Assembly (NCBI GenBank): GCA_046726215.1
Contig: JBKPAA010000060.1
Location: forward strand, 11,529 to 75,528
DNA from: DASQUK01 sp046726215
Lineage (GTDB): Bacteria; Actinomycetota; Acidimicrobiia; Acidimicrobiales; VFJN01
Length of the DNA: 64,000 nucleotides
Direction of reading: 5' to 3'
The notes beneath the pieces were generated by a model. That model was not told the DNA's origin and searched no databases. It saw only the letters and a program-made list of their open reading frames with translations. Shown here one piece after another: positions 32,608 through 41,227 of this stretch. The translations under genes were made by a program, and so were the position numbers. The number at the start of each line of letters is the position of its first letter. The stretch's first letter is position 1.

Positions 32608-33306
32608 TCACCGCATCAGCGACACGAGTGAGTCGAGGTCACGGCGCTCGAACGCGTCGACGTGGCGGTCGAGGAGTGCCCGTTGTTTGTCGTCGATCGA
32701 GCCGCTCTCGTCGATCCGGCCAACCCGGGCCGCGAGGTTGGAGCGGGCCCGTAAGAGGGAGCTGTTGACGGCGGCAACGGTGGTGCCATGGAGCTCTGCG
32801 ACCTCGGCCGCCTGCCACCGCAGGACGTCGCGCAGGATCAGCACGGAGCGCTGCCGGGGCGGGAGCCGGATCAGCGCCGCGGCGAGCGCGCGGCGCACCG
32901 CCTCGTTCTCGACGGCTCGCTCGGCCGGGTCGTCGCGTGCGGACCGGGCATGGCCGACGGGAACGGGCTCGAGCCAGGTGGCGTCCGGCTCCCCGCGGCG
33001 CCGGGTTCCGCCGGCCTCCGGCCACCTCGTGGGATCCGTCGGGCGCGCGCGTCGTTGCTTGGCGCGGCGCATGTCGAGGCACACGTTGGTGGCAATCCGA
33101 CGCAGCCACGAACGCAGCGACGAACGCCCCTCGAAGTCGTCGAGGGCACGCCAGGCCCGCACGAGCGTCTCCTGCACTGCATCGTCGGCCTCGGACCAGG
33201 AGCCGAGCAGAACGCTGCAATGGGCGACCAACTCGTGTCGATGCTCTTCGAGACGGCGCATCGACCGGCGGCCGAGATCCATGTCGATCCCTGCCGGGCG
33301 ATTCAT
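32608..33306 (-). CDS. ECF sigma factor lacking its SnoaL tail
   Basis: This protein of about 232 aa has region 2 ('WSEADDAVQETLVRAWRALD', 'LRSWLRRIATNVCLDMRRAK') and region 4 ('IRLPPRQRSVLILRDVLRWQ', 'VAELHGTTVAAVNSSLLRAR'). In SigG-type relatives, the segment 'DRHVDAFERRDLDSLVSLM' opens a SnoaL-like domain of about 100 residues; here the protein stops one residue later. I found no continuation in other frames before the next gene. Start candidates are ATG 33306 and ATG 33282; the latter has the better-placed AGGGAT. A palindrome at 33338-33363 marks the promoter region. Confidence 0.88.
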   Translation of the reverse strand: MNRPAGIDMDLGRRSMRRLEEHRHELVAHCSVLLGSWSEADDAVQETLVRAWRALDDFEGRSSLRSWLRRIATNVCLDMRRAKQRRARPTDPTRWPEAGGTRRRGEPDATWLEPVPVGHARSARDDPAERAVENEAVRRALAAALIRLPPRQRSVLILRDVLRWQAAEVAELHGTTVAAVNSSLLRARSNLAARVGRIDESGSIDDKQRALLDRHVDAFERRDLDSLVSLMR

Positions 33307-33337
33307 CGCGTCGACCGTAAACACTGAGACCCGCCGG

Positions 33338-33363
33338 CGACATCGGGGAACTCCCTGATGTCG
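33338..33363. promoter_or_regulatory. Palindromic operator candidate upstream of ECF sigma gene
   Basis: CGACATC (33338-33344) pairs exactly with GATGTCG (33357-33363), and the centre GGGGAACTCCCT is itself nearly symmetrical. The site lies 32-57 bases upstream of ATG 33306 on the minus strand. Its core resembles the palindrome at 32539-32553. Confidence 0.45.
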
Positions 33364-33420
33364 TCCCTGAACTCTGGCGGGCAGGCCCGCGTCCGGGAGA
33401 TCGGCCGCCGCCGGACGGGG

Positions 33421-36252
33421 TCAGCCCAAGGCCCGAGGGAGCTCGGCGCGACCCGAGATGTCGAGCTTTCGGTAGACGTGGCCGAGATGGGTCTCGACGG
33501 TCTTGCGGGTCACGAAGAGGGCCTGTGCAATCTCCGGATTGCTCTGCCCATCGGCTGCGAGCTCGGCGACCCGCCGCTCGGACGCGGTCAGCAGCTGCAC
33601 CCCGCCCCGCTCCTGTCCACGAGCCCGGCCACCGGCGGCGTGCAGCTCGGTGCCGGCGCGGTCCACGAGCGCGTGGGCGCCACACCGCTGAGCGAGCGCG
33701 AGCGCCTGGTGCAACGGACCGCGGGCCTCGGCACGGCGGTTGGTGCGTCGCAGCGCCGCGCCCAGGTCGGTGAGCGCCCGCGCCTGCTCGAGCCGGGCGG
33801 GCGACCGCTCGAGCACCTCTGCGGCCTCGCGAAGCCGACCGATGGACGCCGGCCCGCCCTCCAGCAGCGCCACGGCGCGGAGTGCCACCCCGATTCCACT
33901 TGCCGCCCCCCAAAGCCTGGCCCGCTCGAGGTCGTCGAGCGCCATCCGGAGCGCGGCGTCGGCGTCCCCCAACGCCGCGATTGCGAGCGACGCCCGCGAG
34001 CGCCAGCGCGAGGCAAGCGGGTTCGCGCCTCCCCACAGCTCGTCGCGTCGACCGAACTCGAGCACGTCGTCGAGACCCTGGCGCGTGTTGCCCTGCGCGA
34101 TGCGCAACAGCCCCCGCGCCTCGAGCAGGTCGTCGATCGCCAGTCCGGGCGGGATCTCGTCGCCGAGCCCGCTGGCCCGCAACGCGTCCTCCGCAGCGTC
34201 GACCTCGCCTTCCTCGATGAAGGCCTCGACGACGAGGGCCAATGCAAACGCCGTCCCGATGTGGATGTCGTGGGCGGTAAGCAGCTCGAGCGCCGTTCGC
34301 CCGTCGGTCTCGGCGCCCGCCACATCGCCCCGCCGCAGGCACACCCACCCCCGGAACTCGGTGGCGAACGCCTGTGCCGGGATCGAGCCCCGGGCCCGGG
34401 CGTGGGTCAGGGCCTGCTCCAGGCACGCGTCGGCGACATCGAGGGCGTCGGTGGCGAGCAAGCCCACCACCAGCAGATAGAAGGGGCCTGCGACATCGAC
34501 CTCCTGCTCGCTCACCAACCGTCCCCCCGCGAGCGCCCGTTCGAGATGCCCGGCGGCCTCGCGCGCCGACTCGCTCGCCCTCGCGCGTTCGAATGCCAGG
34601 CTCGCCAGCACCAAGCGCTCGGCGGGCGTCGCTCCCCCGAGGGCGGCGTACCGCTCGAGCCGCTTGGCCGCCGGCGCCCGCTTCTCGAGGCTGGCCTCCT
34701 GGGCGTGGGCCGCTAGCTCGGCCTCGAGCAGCAGGGCAAGCTCGCGATCCACTGGCTCGACGACCTCGACCACGGGCTCGATCGCTTCGACCGCCCCGTC
34801 CGAGTCCCCTGCCATCGTCAGGGCGACGGCCAGCCAGCGAACCGTCGCCGCCAGCGGCACCGGGTCGCCGATCAGCTCGACCGCCGACGTCAGGTGGGCG
34901 ATTGCCTCTGGCCTTGCCAGGCTGTATTCCACCGCACCGAGCTCGGCGAGCACCTCGGCCCGAGATGCCGGCGGCGGAGGCTCCGCCAGCGCCCGGCCGA
35001 GCAAAGCGGCCGCCGCCGCCGGCGCCCCGCGGCGGACCGCGTCCGCGGCAACCCGGCGCAGCAGCTCCACACGCGCCGGGTCGCCGATGGGATCCGCCTC
35101 GGCGATCTGGGCCGCCATCCGTTCCTCCGAGGCGCCCTTCTCGGCGAGGATGCCGGCGGCTCGTGCGTGCGCCTGGGCGCGTTCGCGGGGGGCGATGTCC
35201 GCGTACACGGCCTCCCGCACGACCGGGTGCACGAACTCGAGGCGCTCGCCCGGCTCGAGGATGGCGAGCGCGACCAGGCGGTCGGCGGCCTCGGCCGCCA
35301 CCTCGTCCCCGAGCTCGGCGAGGGCGGTCGCCTCGGCCAGGCTGGCGCCGTCACCGAGCACCGCGGCGGCCCGTACCAGGGCGCCCGCCGCCGCAGGGCC
35401 GCTCGACAGGCGCAGCAACACCGCCTGGGCGACGGCCGCAGGCCCGATGCGCAGCACGCGCACCGCATCGCGTGCGGCGGTGGACAGGCCCTGTTCACTG
35501 ATCTCGCGCAGCAACGCCTCGAGGAAGAAGGGGTTGCCGCCCGTGGCCTCGCTGCATGCCGAGGCAAAGTCACGGCCGACCTCCCGCCCCAGCCGGTGCT
35601 CGCACAGCGTGGCCGCAGCCTCGACGCTCAGCGGCTGTGGCCGAAGCACGGTCGTCTCGGGACCCGCGGCCAGCCGAGCCACGTCCGTCGTGACGGAACC
35701 ACCGCTGCGCGTGGAGGCGAGAACGACGAGGGCAAGGCCGTCCAGGCGGGGGGCGAGGTAGTTCAGGAAGCGGAGGGACTCCGGATCGGACCAGTGGAGG
35801 TCGTCCACCGAGAGGGCCACGGGCCGCTCGTCGGCGAGGTTGGCGAGCAGCCAGTAGAGGCCATGCAGCATGGCGAAGGACCCGTCTGCGGACGAGACGG
35901 GATGCGGGGCTCTAGTCGGGGCCAGGAGGGGCCTTGACAGGGCCGCTGCGCCCTCGAACAGACGGGCTTGCTCGGCGTCCACCATTTTGGCGAGGGCGGG
36001 CTCGAGGAGCTGCCGCACGCAGCCGTAGGCGAAGTCCCGCTCGAGCTCGCTGGCCCGTGCTCGCAGGCAGGTGAAGCCCGCCTCGCCGGCCGTCTGAACG
36101 GCCGCCCTGAGGAGGCTGGTCTTGCCGAGACCGGCGGGGGCCTCCACGAGCACGATCCGGCCCCGGCCGCCTCGCGCCGCCGTCACTGCGTCCGAGAGCT
36201 CGCCGAGCTCGCGTTCACGCTCCAGAAGTCTCGCCGCAGCCTCGATCACCAC
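33421..36252 (-). CDS. Large ATP-binding LuxR-family regulator (LAL)
   Basis: This 943-aa regulator begins with a STAND-type ATPase: 'LLERERELGELSDAVTAARG', Walker A 'LVEAPAGLGKTSLLRAAVQT', Walker B 'PVALSVDDLHWSDPESLRFL' and 'EATGGNPFFLEALLREISEQ'. A long alpha-helical sensor region follows. The C-terminus is a LuxR HTH: 'LTASERRVAELAADGQSNPE' and 'FVTRKTVETHLGHVYRKLDI'. LAL proteins of this size are pathway-specific activators in actinobacteria. The GTG pair at 36252/36249 was chosen as start because the frame upstream looks non-coding. It is divergent from the LigD-like gene. Confidence 0.92.
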   Translation of the reverse strand: MVIEAAARLLERERELGELSDAVTAARGGRGRIVLVEAPAGLGKTSLLRAAVQTAGEAGFTCLRARASELERDFAYGCVRQLLEPALAKMVDAEQARLFEGAAALSRPLLAPTRAPHPVSSADGSFAMLHGLYWLLANLADERPVALSVDDLHWSDPESLRFLNYLAPRLDGLALVVLASTRSGGSVTTDVARLAAGPETTVLRPQPLSVEAAATLCEHRLGREVGRDFASACSEATGGNPFFLEALLREISEQGLSTAARDAVRVLRIGPAAVAQAVLLRLSSGPAAAGALVRAAAVLGDGASLAEATALAELGDEVAAEAADRLVALAILEPGERLEFVHPVVREAVYADIAPRERAQAHARAAGILAEKGASEERMAAQIAEADPIGDPARVELLRRVAADAVRRGAPAAAAALLGRALAEPPPPASRAEVLAELGAVEYSLARPEAIAHLTSAVELIGDPVPLAATVRWLAVALTMAGDSDGAVEAIEPVVEVVEPVDRELALLLEAELAAHAQEASLEKRAPAAKRLERYAALGGATPAERLVLASLAFERARASESAREAAGHLERALAGGRLVSEQEVDVAGPFYLLVVGLLATDALDVADACLEQALTHARARGSIPAQAFATEFRGWVCLRRGDVAGAETDGRTALELLTAHDIHIGTAFALALVVEAFIEEGEVDAAEDALRASGLGDEIPPGLAIDDLLEARGLLRIAQGNTRQGLDDVLEFGRRDELWGGANPLASRWRSRASLAIAALGDADAALRMALDDLERARLWGAASGIGVALRAVALLEGGPASIGRLREAAEVLERSPARLEQARALTDLGAALRRTNRRAEARGPLHQALALAQRCGAHALVDRAGTELHAAGGRARGQERGGVQLLTASERRVAELAADGQSNPEIAQALFVTRKTVETHLGHVYRKLDISGRAELPRALG

Positions 36253-36308
36253 AGTTTGCCCTCGAAGGCGCCTGCCCGCCCCGCCGTCTGTCGCTACGGT
36301 CTCGCGTG

Positions 36309-37268
36309 ATGAGCGGCAAGCGCGGCGACGAATCACGAGACGGTGTGTCGTTGACCAACCTCGATCAACCGCTGTTCGACGGCGCCGAGGCGACCAAGCG
36401 GGACCTGGTCGACTACCTGGACGGGGTTCACGACCGGATCATCCCGGTGCTGCGGGACCGGCCACTGTCGGTCATCCGGGTCCATCGCGGTCAGGAGGCG
36501 TTCATGCAGAAGAACGTCCCGAAGTACACGCCGTCGTGGGTGCCCACGGTGCGGATGTGGGCGGAGGCTTCGAAGCGGGAGGTGTCCTACGCGCTGTGCA
36601 ACGACCGGCGCACGCTGTTGTGGTTCGCCAACCAGCGGGCGGTGGAGTACCACCCGACCCTGGCCCGCGCCGACCGCGTCGACCGCATGACCCATCTCGT
36701 CCTCGACCTCGATCCCCCCGAGGGCGACGGCTTCGGGATGGCGGTCCGGGTGGCCCACCTGGTGCGCCAGGCGCTGGCCGATACCGGGCTGGAGGGCGCC
36801 GTCAAGACCAGCGGGGCCAAGGGTGTGCACGTGTTCGTCCCGATCGACGACCAGGCGCCACCGGAGGATGCCGCCGCCGCCACCCGGGCCATCGCTGCGC
36901 GCGCGGAGCGCCTCGATCCCGAGATCGCGACGACGGCGTTCATGAAGGAGGACCGCGGCGGGAAGGTGTTCGTCGACTCGACGCGGGTCGGCGGGGCCAC
37001 CGTGATCGCGGCCTACAGCCCCCGGGTGCGACCTGGCGTGAGGGTGTCCTTCCCGGTGGCGTGGGACGATCTCGATGACGTCGCGCCGGCCGACTTCACC
37101 GTGCACACGGCGCTCGGGCACCTCGGCGACGACGACCCCTGGGTGGCCCAGATGCCCAGGGCGCAGCGGCTCGGCTCGGACCTCATCGAGGAAGGCCACG
37201 CCATCCCGGTCGCCCGCGTGCAGGCCATGCACGAGGGCAAACGACGCCGACGCGCGCAGCGGGGCTAG
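36309..37268 (+). CDS. Stand-alone LigD-type polymerase (AEP primase) domain
   Basis: This 319-aa protein corresponds to the polymerase domain of bacterial NHEJ ligase D. It starts 'LTNLDQPLFDGAEATKRDLV', contains 'QNVPKYTPSW'-like family sequence ('AFMQKNVPKYTPSWVPTV'), the catalytic DxD in 'THLVLDLDPPEGDGFGM', the 'VKTSGAKGVHVFVPI' strand and the third acidic site in 'VFVDSTRVGGATVIAAYSPR'. It would add ribonucleotides at broken DNA ends. There is no ligase domain, nuclease domain or Ku gene in the window, so partners must lie elsewhere. ATG 36309 follows an in-frame GTG at 36306. Confidence 0.93.
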   Translation: MSGKRGDESRDGVSLTNLDQPLFDGAEATKRDLVDYLDGVHDRIIPVLRDRPLSVIRVHRGQEAFMQKNVPKYTPSWVPTVRMWAEASKREVSYALCNDRRTLLWFANQRAVEYHPTLARADRVDRMTHLVLDLDPPEGDGFGMAVRVAHLVRQALADTGLEGAVKTSGAKGVHVFVPIDDQAPPEDAAAATRAIAARAERLDPEIATTAFMKEDRGGKVFVDSTRVGGATVIAAYSPRVRPGVRVSFPVAWDDLDDVAPADFTVHTALGHLGDDDPWVAQMPRAQRLGSDLIEEGHAIPVARVQAMHEGKRRRRAQRG

Positions 37269-37284
37269 CGCCGTCGGCGGGCGG

Positions 37285-38028
37285 TCATGAGGCGAAGTCG
37301 GGCCTGGCCGCCCTCGCCGATTCGCTGCGACCCTTGGGTTCCTCCCAATCCTCCTGTCGGCCGAGGGCGGTGAGGTCCAGGAAGTAGTAGGACCCCCCGG
37401 TGGATTCGAGGCCGCGGGCGTACTGCGAGTACGTGTGGAACACGCGGCCGTCGACCTGGAGGAAGCAACTGCGGCCGGGCATCTCGAAGGGTTGGTCGCC
37501 GGCGAAGAAGTTCGACCCCATGGCTTCGAACTCCGCCTTGGTGCGGAAGTTGTACTGGGCGGGGCCAACCGATTCGTCGATGGTGACCCCGAAGTCGTAG
37601 TTGAAGTCGGTCCCGTACGACGAGTACCAGGGGATGTCCCAGCCCCTCTTCTCCTTCCACCGCTCGAGCTTTGCCAGCGGGGCCCGCGACACCATGGCGT
37701 AGCTCGTGTCGCGGGTGTGGAGATGCTCGAGGAAGCCCGGGGACACCTCGTCGGTCCCGGCGGTGCAGCTGGGGCAGCCCTCCTCCCACTCCGGATCGAA
37801 CATGAAGTGGTAGATGATCAGCTGCGCCCGGCCCTCGAACATGTCGATCAGGCGCGCCTCGCCGTCGGGGCCCTCGAACACGTAGTCCTTGTCGATCTCG
37901 ACCATGGGCAGGTTGCGCCGCTCGGCGCTCAGCGCGTCCCGCCGCCGGGTGAGGTCCTTCTCGTTGGCGAGCAGGTCGGTGCGGGCGGCCAGCCATTCCT
38001 CTCGCGTGGCGATCTTGGGAAGACTCAT
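37285..38028 (-). CDS. DUF899 family thioredoxin-like protein
   Basis: This 247-aa protein is a DUF899 member: 'LPKIATREEWLAARTDLLAN', 'KDYVFEGPDGEARLIDMFEG', 'IIYHFMFDPEWEEGCPSCTA' and 'KRGWDIPWYSSYGTDFNYDF'. The CPSC in the third segment sits where thioredoxins have CxxC, so a redox role is plausible, though none is established. ATG 38028 has AGGAG upstream. It converges with the LigD-like gene, leaving only 16 bases between stops. Confidence 0.93.
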   Translation of the reverse strand: MSLPKIATREEWLAARTDLLANEKDLTRRRDALSAERRNLPMVEIDKDYVFEGPDGEARLIDMFEGRAQLIIYHFMFDPEWEEGCPSCTAGTDEVSPGFLEHLHTRDTSYAMVSRAPLAKLERWKEKRGWDIPWYSSYGTDFNYDFGVTIDESVGPAQYNFRTKAEFEAMGSNFFAGDQPFEMPGRSCFLQVDGRVFHTYSQYARGLESTGGSYYFLDLTALGRQEDWEEPKGRSESARAARPDFAS

Positions 38029-38147
38029 CGCGCTCTCCTGACGTTGGCGGGCGTGGCGTGGGCCGGCATATCTCGGGCCTCCACATGACAAGACGGGACG
38101 GCGTGGTCAAAGTCATCGACGAAGCGACTCGGCCTCCCCCGCCGTCG

Positions 38148-38186
38148 TTGAAGAAAATGCGGGGTTATAGCCCCGAAGATCTTCAA
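38148..38186 (-). terminator. Hairpin terminator of the HxlR gene
   Basis: On the minus strand CGGGG-CTATAA-CCCCG is followed by CATTTTCTTC, a T-rich stretch. An outer pair TTGAAGA/TCTTCAA (38148-38154 and 38180-38186) extends the structure and includes the HxlR stop codon. Confidence 0.6.
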
Positions 38187-38833
38187 AGACCGGTGAGGGC
38201 CCGCTTGTTGCCCGGCCCGAGCCGGCGGATCGCCGCGACGTCGCCCTCGACGCGCAGCCCGCGCCGCTGGGCCTCGCCGAGGTCGACCAGGCCGCGAAGA
38301 ACCGCGATCACGACCCCGGGCGGCCCGGTCAGTACCGCGTCGGGCCGGTCGGCGACCCCGGGGCGGGCGCAAACCGCCCCGTCGCGGGTCTCGACGATCA
38401 TGGGCTGGTCGCCCGTCCGGATCTGGATCGTGACCGGAGGGCCGTCCGGCTCGTTGTCCCCGAGACGGCCGAGCGGGAACGCCAGCCAGTAGCCGCGGAA
38501 TGCGTCACCACCTTGTGGCCGGGCCATCAGCTCGGCTCCCCAGGTTCCGAGGGCCTTGAGGACCGACCCCAGCTCCGCTCCCCGAGGCGTCAGCTCGTAC
38601 AGCGTCGTCGCGATCGGCGGAGGCGCATGGACGCGGCGGACGACGCCGGCCTCTTCGAGGTCGCGCAGGCGATCGGCCAGCAGGTTGGTGGCGATGCCGG
38701 GCAGCCCGTTACGAAGGTCCGTGTACCGGCACGGACCGAGCAGGAGCAGCTCGCGGACGATCAGCAAGGCCCAGCGGTCACCCACGACGTCCAGGGCCCT
38801 CGCCACCGCGCAGTACTGACCGTACGAACGCAT
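38183..38833 (-). CDS. HxlR-family regulator with C-terminal SCP2-like domain
   Basis: This 216-aa protein has an N-terminal HxlR winged helix: 'CAVARALDVVGDRWALLIVR', 'RYTDLRNGLPGIATNLLADR', 'DLEEAGVVRRVHAPPPIATT'. Most HxlR proteins end near 120 residues; here about 90 more follow and resemble an SCP2/sterol-carrier fold ('DQPMIVETRDGAVCARPGVA', 'DAVLTGPPGVVIAVLRGLVD', 'GLRVEGDVAAIRRL'), so it may sense a hydrophobic ligand. It is divergent from the MFS exporter at 38944, its likely target. ATG 38833; another ATG 21 bases upstream is in frame. Confidence 0.9.
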   Translation of the reverse strand: MRSYGQYCAVARALDVVGDRWALLIVRELLLLGPCRYTDLRNGLPGIATNLLADRLRDLEEAGVVRRVHAPPPIATTLYELTPRGAELGSVLKALGTWGAELMARPQGGDAFRGYWLAFPLGRLGDNEPDGPPVTIQIRTGDQPMIVETRDGAVCARPGVADRPDAVLTGPPGVVIAVLRGLVDLGEAQRRGLRVEGDVAAIRRLGPGNKRALTGL

Positions 38834-38877
38834 GGAACGAATGTACCCCCTCACACTGAAAAATCACAAGCACACGA

Positions 38878-38906
38878 TTGACTATTTCAAGTCATCGCTT
38901 TAGCGT
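38878..38906 (+). promoter_or_regulatory. Promoter of the second MFS gene with HxlR operator candidate
   Basis: A -35 TTGACT (38878-38883) and a -10 TAGCGT (38901-38906) are 17 bases apart. An inverted repeat TGACT-N6-AGTCA (38879-38894) overlaps the -35, suggesting steric repression by the divergent HxlR protein. Confidence 0.6.
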
Positions 38907-38943
38907 GTGCATCGACGGTCCCCCCACCGGAGAGGAATCCACG

Positions 38944-40578
38944 ATGCGTCTCCGCGAAGACAACGTCGCGTCCGCGAGCCGCCAGTCTCACCCGCCGGCG
39001 ATCGCGGCCCCAGCGACCGACGACTCCGGCACGAGGCCGCACAAGGGGTGGATCCTCTTCTCGCTGTGCCTGGCGGCGCTGATCATCAACATCGACGTGA
39101 CCATCGTGAACGTCACGCTTCCCACCCTGGTGCGGGAGTTGGACGCGACCACGACCGACCTCCAGTGGGTCGTCGACGCCTACAGCCTCGTCTTCGCAGC
39201 CCTGATCCTCGCCGCGGGCAGCCTCAGCGACCGTGTCGGCCGCAAGGGGATCCTGCTGGCCGGGCTGGGCGTCTTCGCGGCTGGGACGCTCGCCGGTTCG
39301 TTCGCAACGAACCCCACCCAGCTCATCGCCGCGCGCGCGGTGATGGGGGTCGGCGCCGCCGGGATCTTCCCCTCCACCCTGTCGTTGATCGCCAATGTCT
39401 TCACGGAGCGCTCCGAGCGGGCCAAGGCGATCGGTCTGTGGGGGGCCACCACCGGCGTCGGCATCGCCGCGGGACCGATCGTCGGCGGCTGGCTGCTCGA
39501 AGAGTTCTGGTGGGGCAGCGTGTTCCTGTTCATGGTGCCGGTCGCATTGGTGATCGCCGGCTTCGTCGCCTCCACGGTCCCGACGTCCAGGGACCCCGAG
39601 GCCCCGCCGATCGACCGCCCCGGCCTGCTCCTGTCCACCGCGGGCATGGGGCTGCTCATCCTCGGCATCATCCAGGCCCCCAGCTGGGGTTGGGGCTCGG
39701 CAAGCACCCTGGCCACGATGGCGGCGGGGGTCCTGGTCCTCGCGGTCTTCGTCGGTGTGGAGCGCAGAACGGCCCGCCCGATGCTCGACATCGCGCTGTT
39801 CAAGAACCCGCGGTTCACCGCCGCCAGCGGTTCCATTGCGATCGGCTTCTTCACGCTGGCCGGGTTCACGTTCCTGATCACCCAGTACTTCCAGTTCGTG
39901 AAGAGCTACTCGCCGTTGGGCACCGGGGTGCGCCTGCTGCCGGTGGCAACGTCGGTCGCCGTAGCTGCGATCATCGGCACCAAGCTGGCCGTGCGCGTCG
40001 GCAACAAGGTCATGGTCGCCAGCGGTCTCCTGCTGTTCGGCTCGACGTTGCTGTGGATCGCCGCCGTGGCCTCGGGGACCACCCCCTACGGCATCATCGC
40101 CATGCAGATGGTCCTCGGCGGTAGCGGTCTCGGGCTGATCAGCGCCCCGGCCACCGAGGCCATCATGGGCGCCGTCCCCGCGGCTAAGGCCGGCGTCGGC
40201 TCCGCCGTGAACGACGCCACCCGCTTGTTCGGCGCCACCCTCGGCGTCGCGGTGATCGGCAGCATCGCCGCGTCCCTTTACACGAGCCGACTGGGCTCGA
40301 CGTTGCCCGGCGCCATACCCGACAGCACCGGACAGGCCGCCGAGGGTTCCGTCGGCGGCGGCCTCGTCGCGGCGCGACAGCTGGTCGGTGCCGGGTTCGT
40401 CCGCGCCGGCGAGGCCCTGAACACAGCCGCAGTCGATGCCTTCCTCCACAGCCTCACCGGGGCACTGTGCGTCGCCGGCGGGATCGCGATCGCTGGATCC
40501 GTGATGGCCGCGGCGTTGCTGCCCTCGCGGCCCCGCCAGCCGACATCCGACGGGCGCGAGGTGGTCACCACCTCGTAG
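38944..40578 (+). CDS. DHA2-family MFS drug exporter
   Basis: This 544-aa transporter has about 14 membrane helices and family signatures: 'LIINIDVTIVNVTLPTLVRE', 'DLQWVVDAYSLVFAALILAA', 'SDRVGRKGILLAGLGVFAAG', 'AAKAGVGSAVNDATRLFGAT'. The N-terminal 35 residues are hydrophilic. AGAGGA lies upstream of ATG 38944. The divergent HxlR gene and shared promoter region indicate ligand-controlled expression. It is a distant paralogue of the exporter at 18977. Confidence 0.94.
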   Translation: MRLREDNVASASRQSHPPAIAAPATDDSGTRPHKGWILFSLCLAALIINIDVTIVNVTLPTLVRELDATTTDLQWVVDAYSLVFAALILAAGSLSDRVGRKGILLAGLGVFAAGTLAGSFATNPTQLIAARAVMGVGAAGIFPSTLSLIANVFTERSERAKAIGLWGATTGVGIAAGPIVGGWLLEEFWWGSVFLFMVPVALVIAGFVASTVPTSRDPEAPPIDRPGLLLSTAGMGLLILGIIQAPSWGWGSASTLATMAAGVLVLAVFVGVERRTARPMLDIALFKNPRFTAASGSIAIGFFTLAGFTFLITQYFQFVKSYSPLGTGVRLLPVATSVAVAAIIGTKLAVRVGNKVMVASGLLLFGSTLLWIAAVASGTTPYGIIAMQMVLGGSGLGLISAPATEAIMGAVPAAKAGVGSAVNDATRLFGATLGVAVIGSIAASLYTSRLGSTLPGAIPDSTGQAAEGSVGGGLVAARQLVGAGFVRAGEALNTAAVDAFLHSLTGALCVAGGIAIAGSVMAAALLPSRPRQPTSDGREVVTTS

Positions 40579-40715
40579 CCGCGCTGGCCCGCAGCCGCGA
40601 ACGCGCTTTCTGGCGCAGGCGTGGTTGGTGGGCAACCAATCTGGCGCCACAAACCCTGCGAGCCGGCTCACCCCGTATCGTTCGGCGCGTCGCGCTGCTA
40701 CAGGGAGATGGCACG

Positions 40716-41207
40716 ATGACCACCCCGTCGACGTCGTATCCCAGCCTGGAGCGGATCGCCCGGGAGGTGATCGACGCCAACAAATACATGACGCTGGCGA
40801 CCGCCGATGAGTCCGGTCGACCGTGGGCGTCGCCCGTGTACTACACGCCCGAGGGCCACGACGTCTTCTATTGGGCGTCGTCGCCCGATTCCGTGCATTC
40901 ACGAAATTTGGCGCAACGCCCCGAGCTCAGCATCGTGATATTCGATTCCCAGGCGAGGATCGGCGCCGCCGAGGCCGTGTACATGGTCGCCCGCGCCGAG
41001 ATCGTGCCGGACGACGAGCTCGAACGATGTGCCGAGCTCTACGGCTCGCGGTTCCCCGAGCTGCGGGCGTTCCGGCCCCAGGAGCTGCGGGCACCCTCGC
41101 TGCTGCGGTTGTACCGGGCGAGAGTCGCCGAACACTCCGTCCTCGTGCGTGGCAGCGATCCGGAGTTCGGCCAGGGCGTCGACACGCGCTTCGCCGTGAG
41201 CCTGTGA
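40716..41207 (+). CDS. Pyridoxamine 5'-phosphate oxidase family protein
   Basis: This 163-aa protein has the split-barrel flavin-binding fold of the PNPOx-like family: 'NKYMTLATADESGRPWASPV', 'VFYWASSPDSVHSRNLAQRP', 'LSIVIFDSQARIGAAEAVYM'. Such proteins bind FMN or F420 and reduce diverse substrates; true PdxH activity is not implied. ATG 40716 has GGGAG upstream. Its own promoter would lie in the 137-base gap after the MFS gene. Confidence 0.88.
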   Translation: MTTPSTSYPSLERIAREVIDANKYMTLATADESGRPWASPVYYTPEGHDVFYWASSPDSVHSRNLAQRPELSIVIFDSQARIGAAEAVYMVARAEIVPDDELERCAELYGSRFPELRAFRPQELRAPSLLRLYRARVAEHSVLVRGSDPEFGQGVDTRFAVSL

Positions 41208-41227
41208 CCGTATGCGTGACCTCGGCA

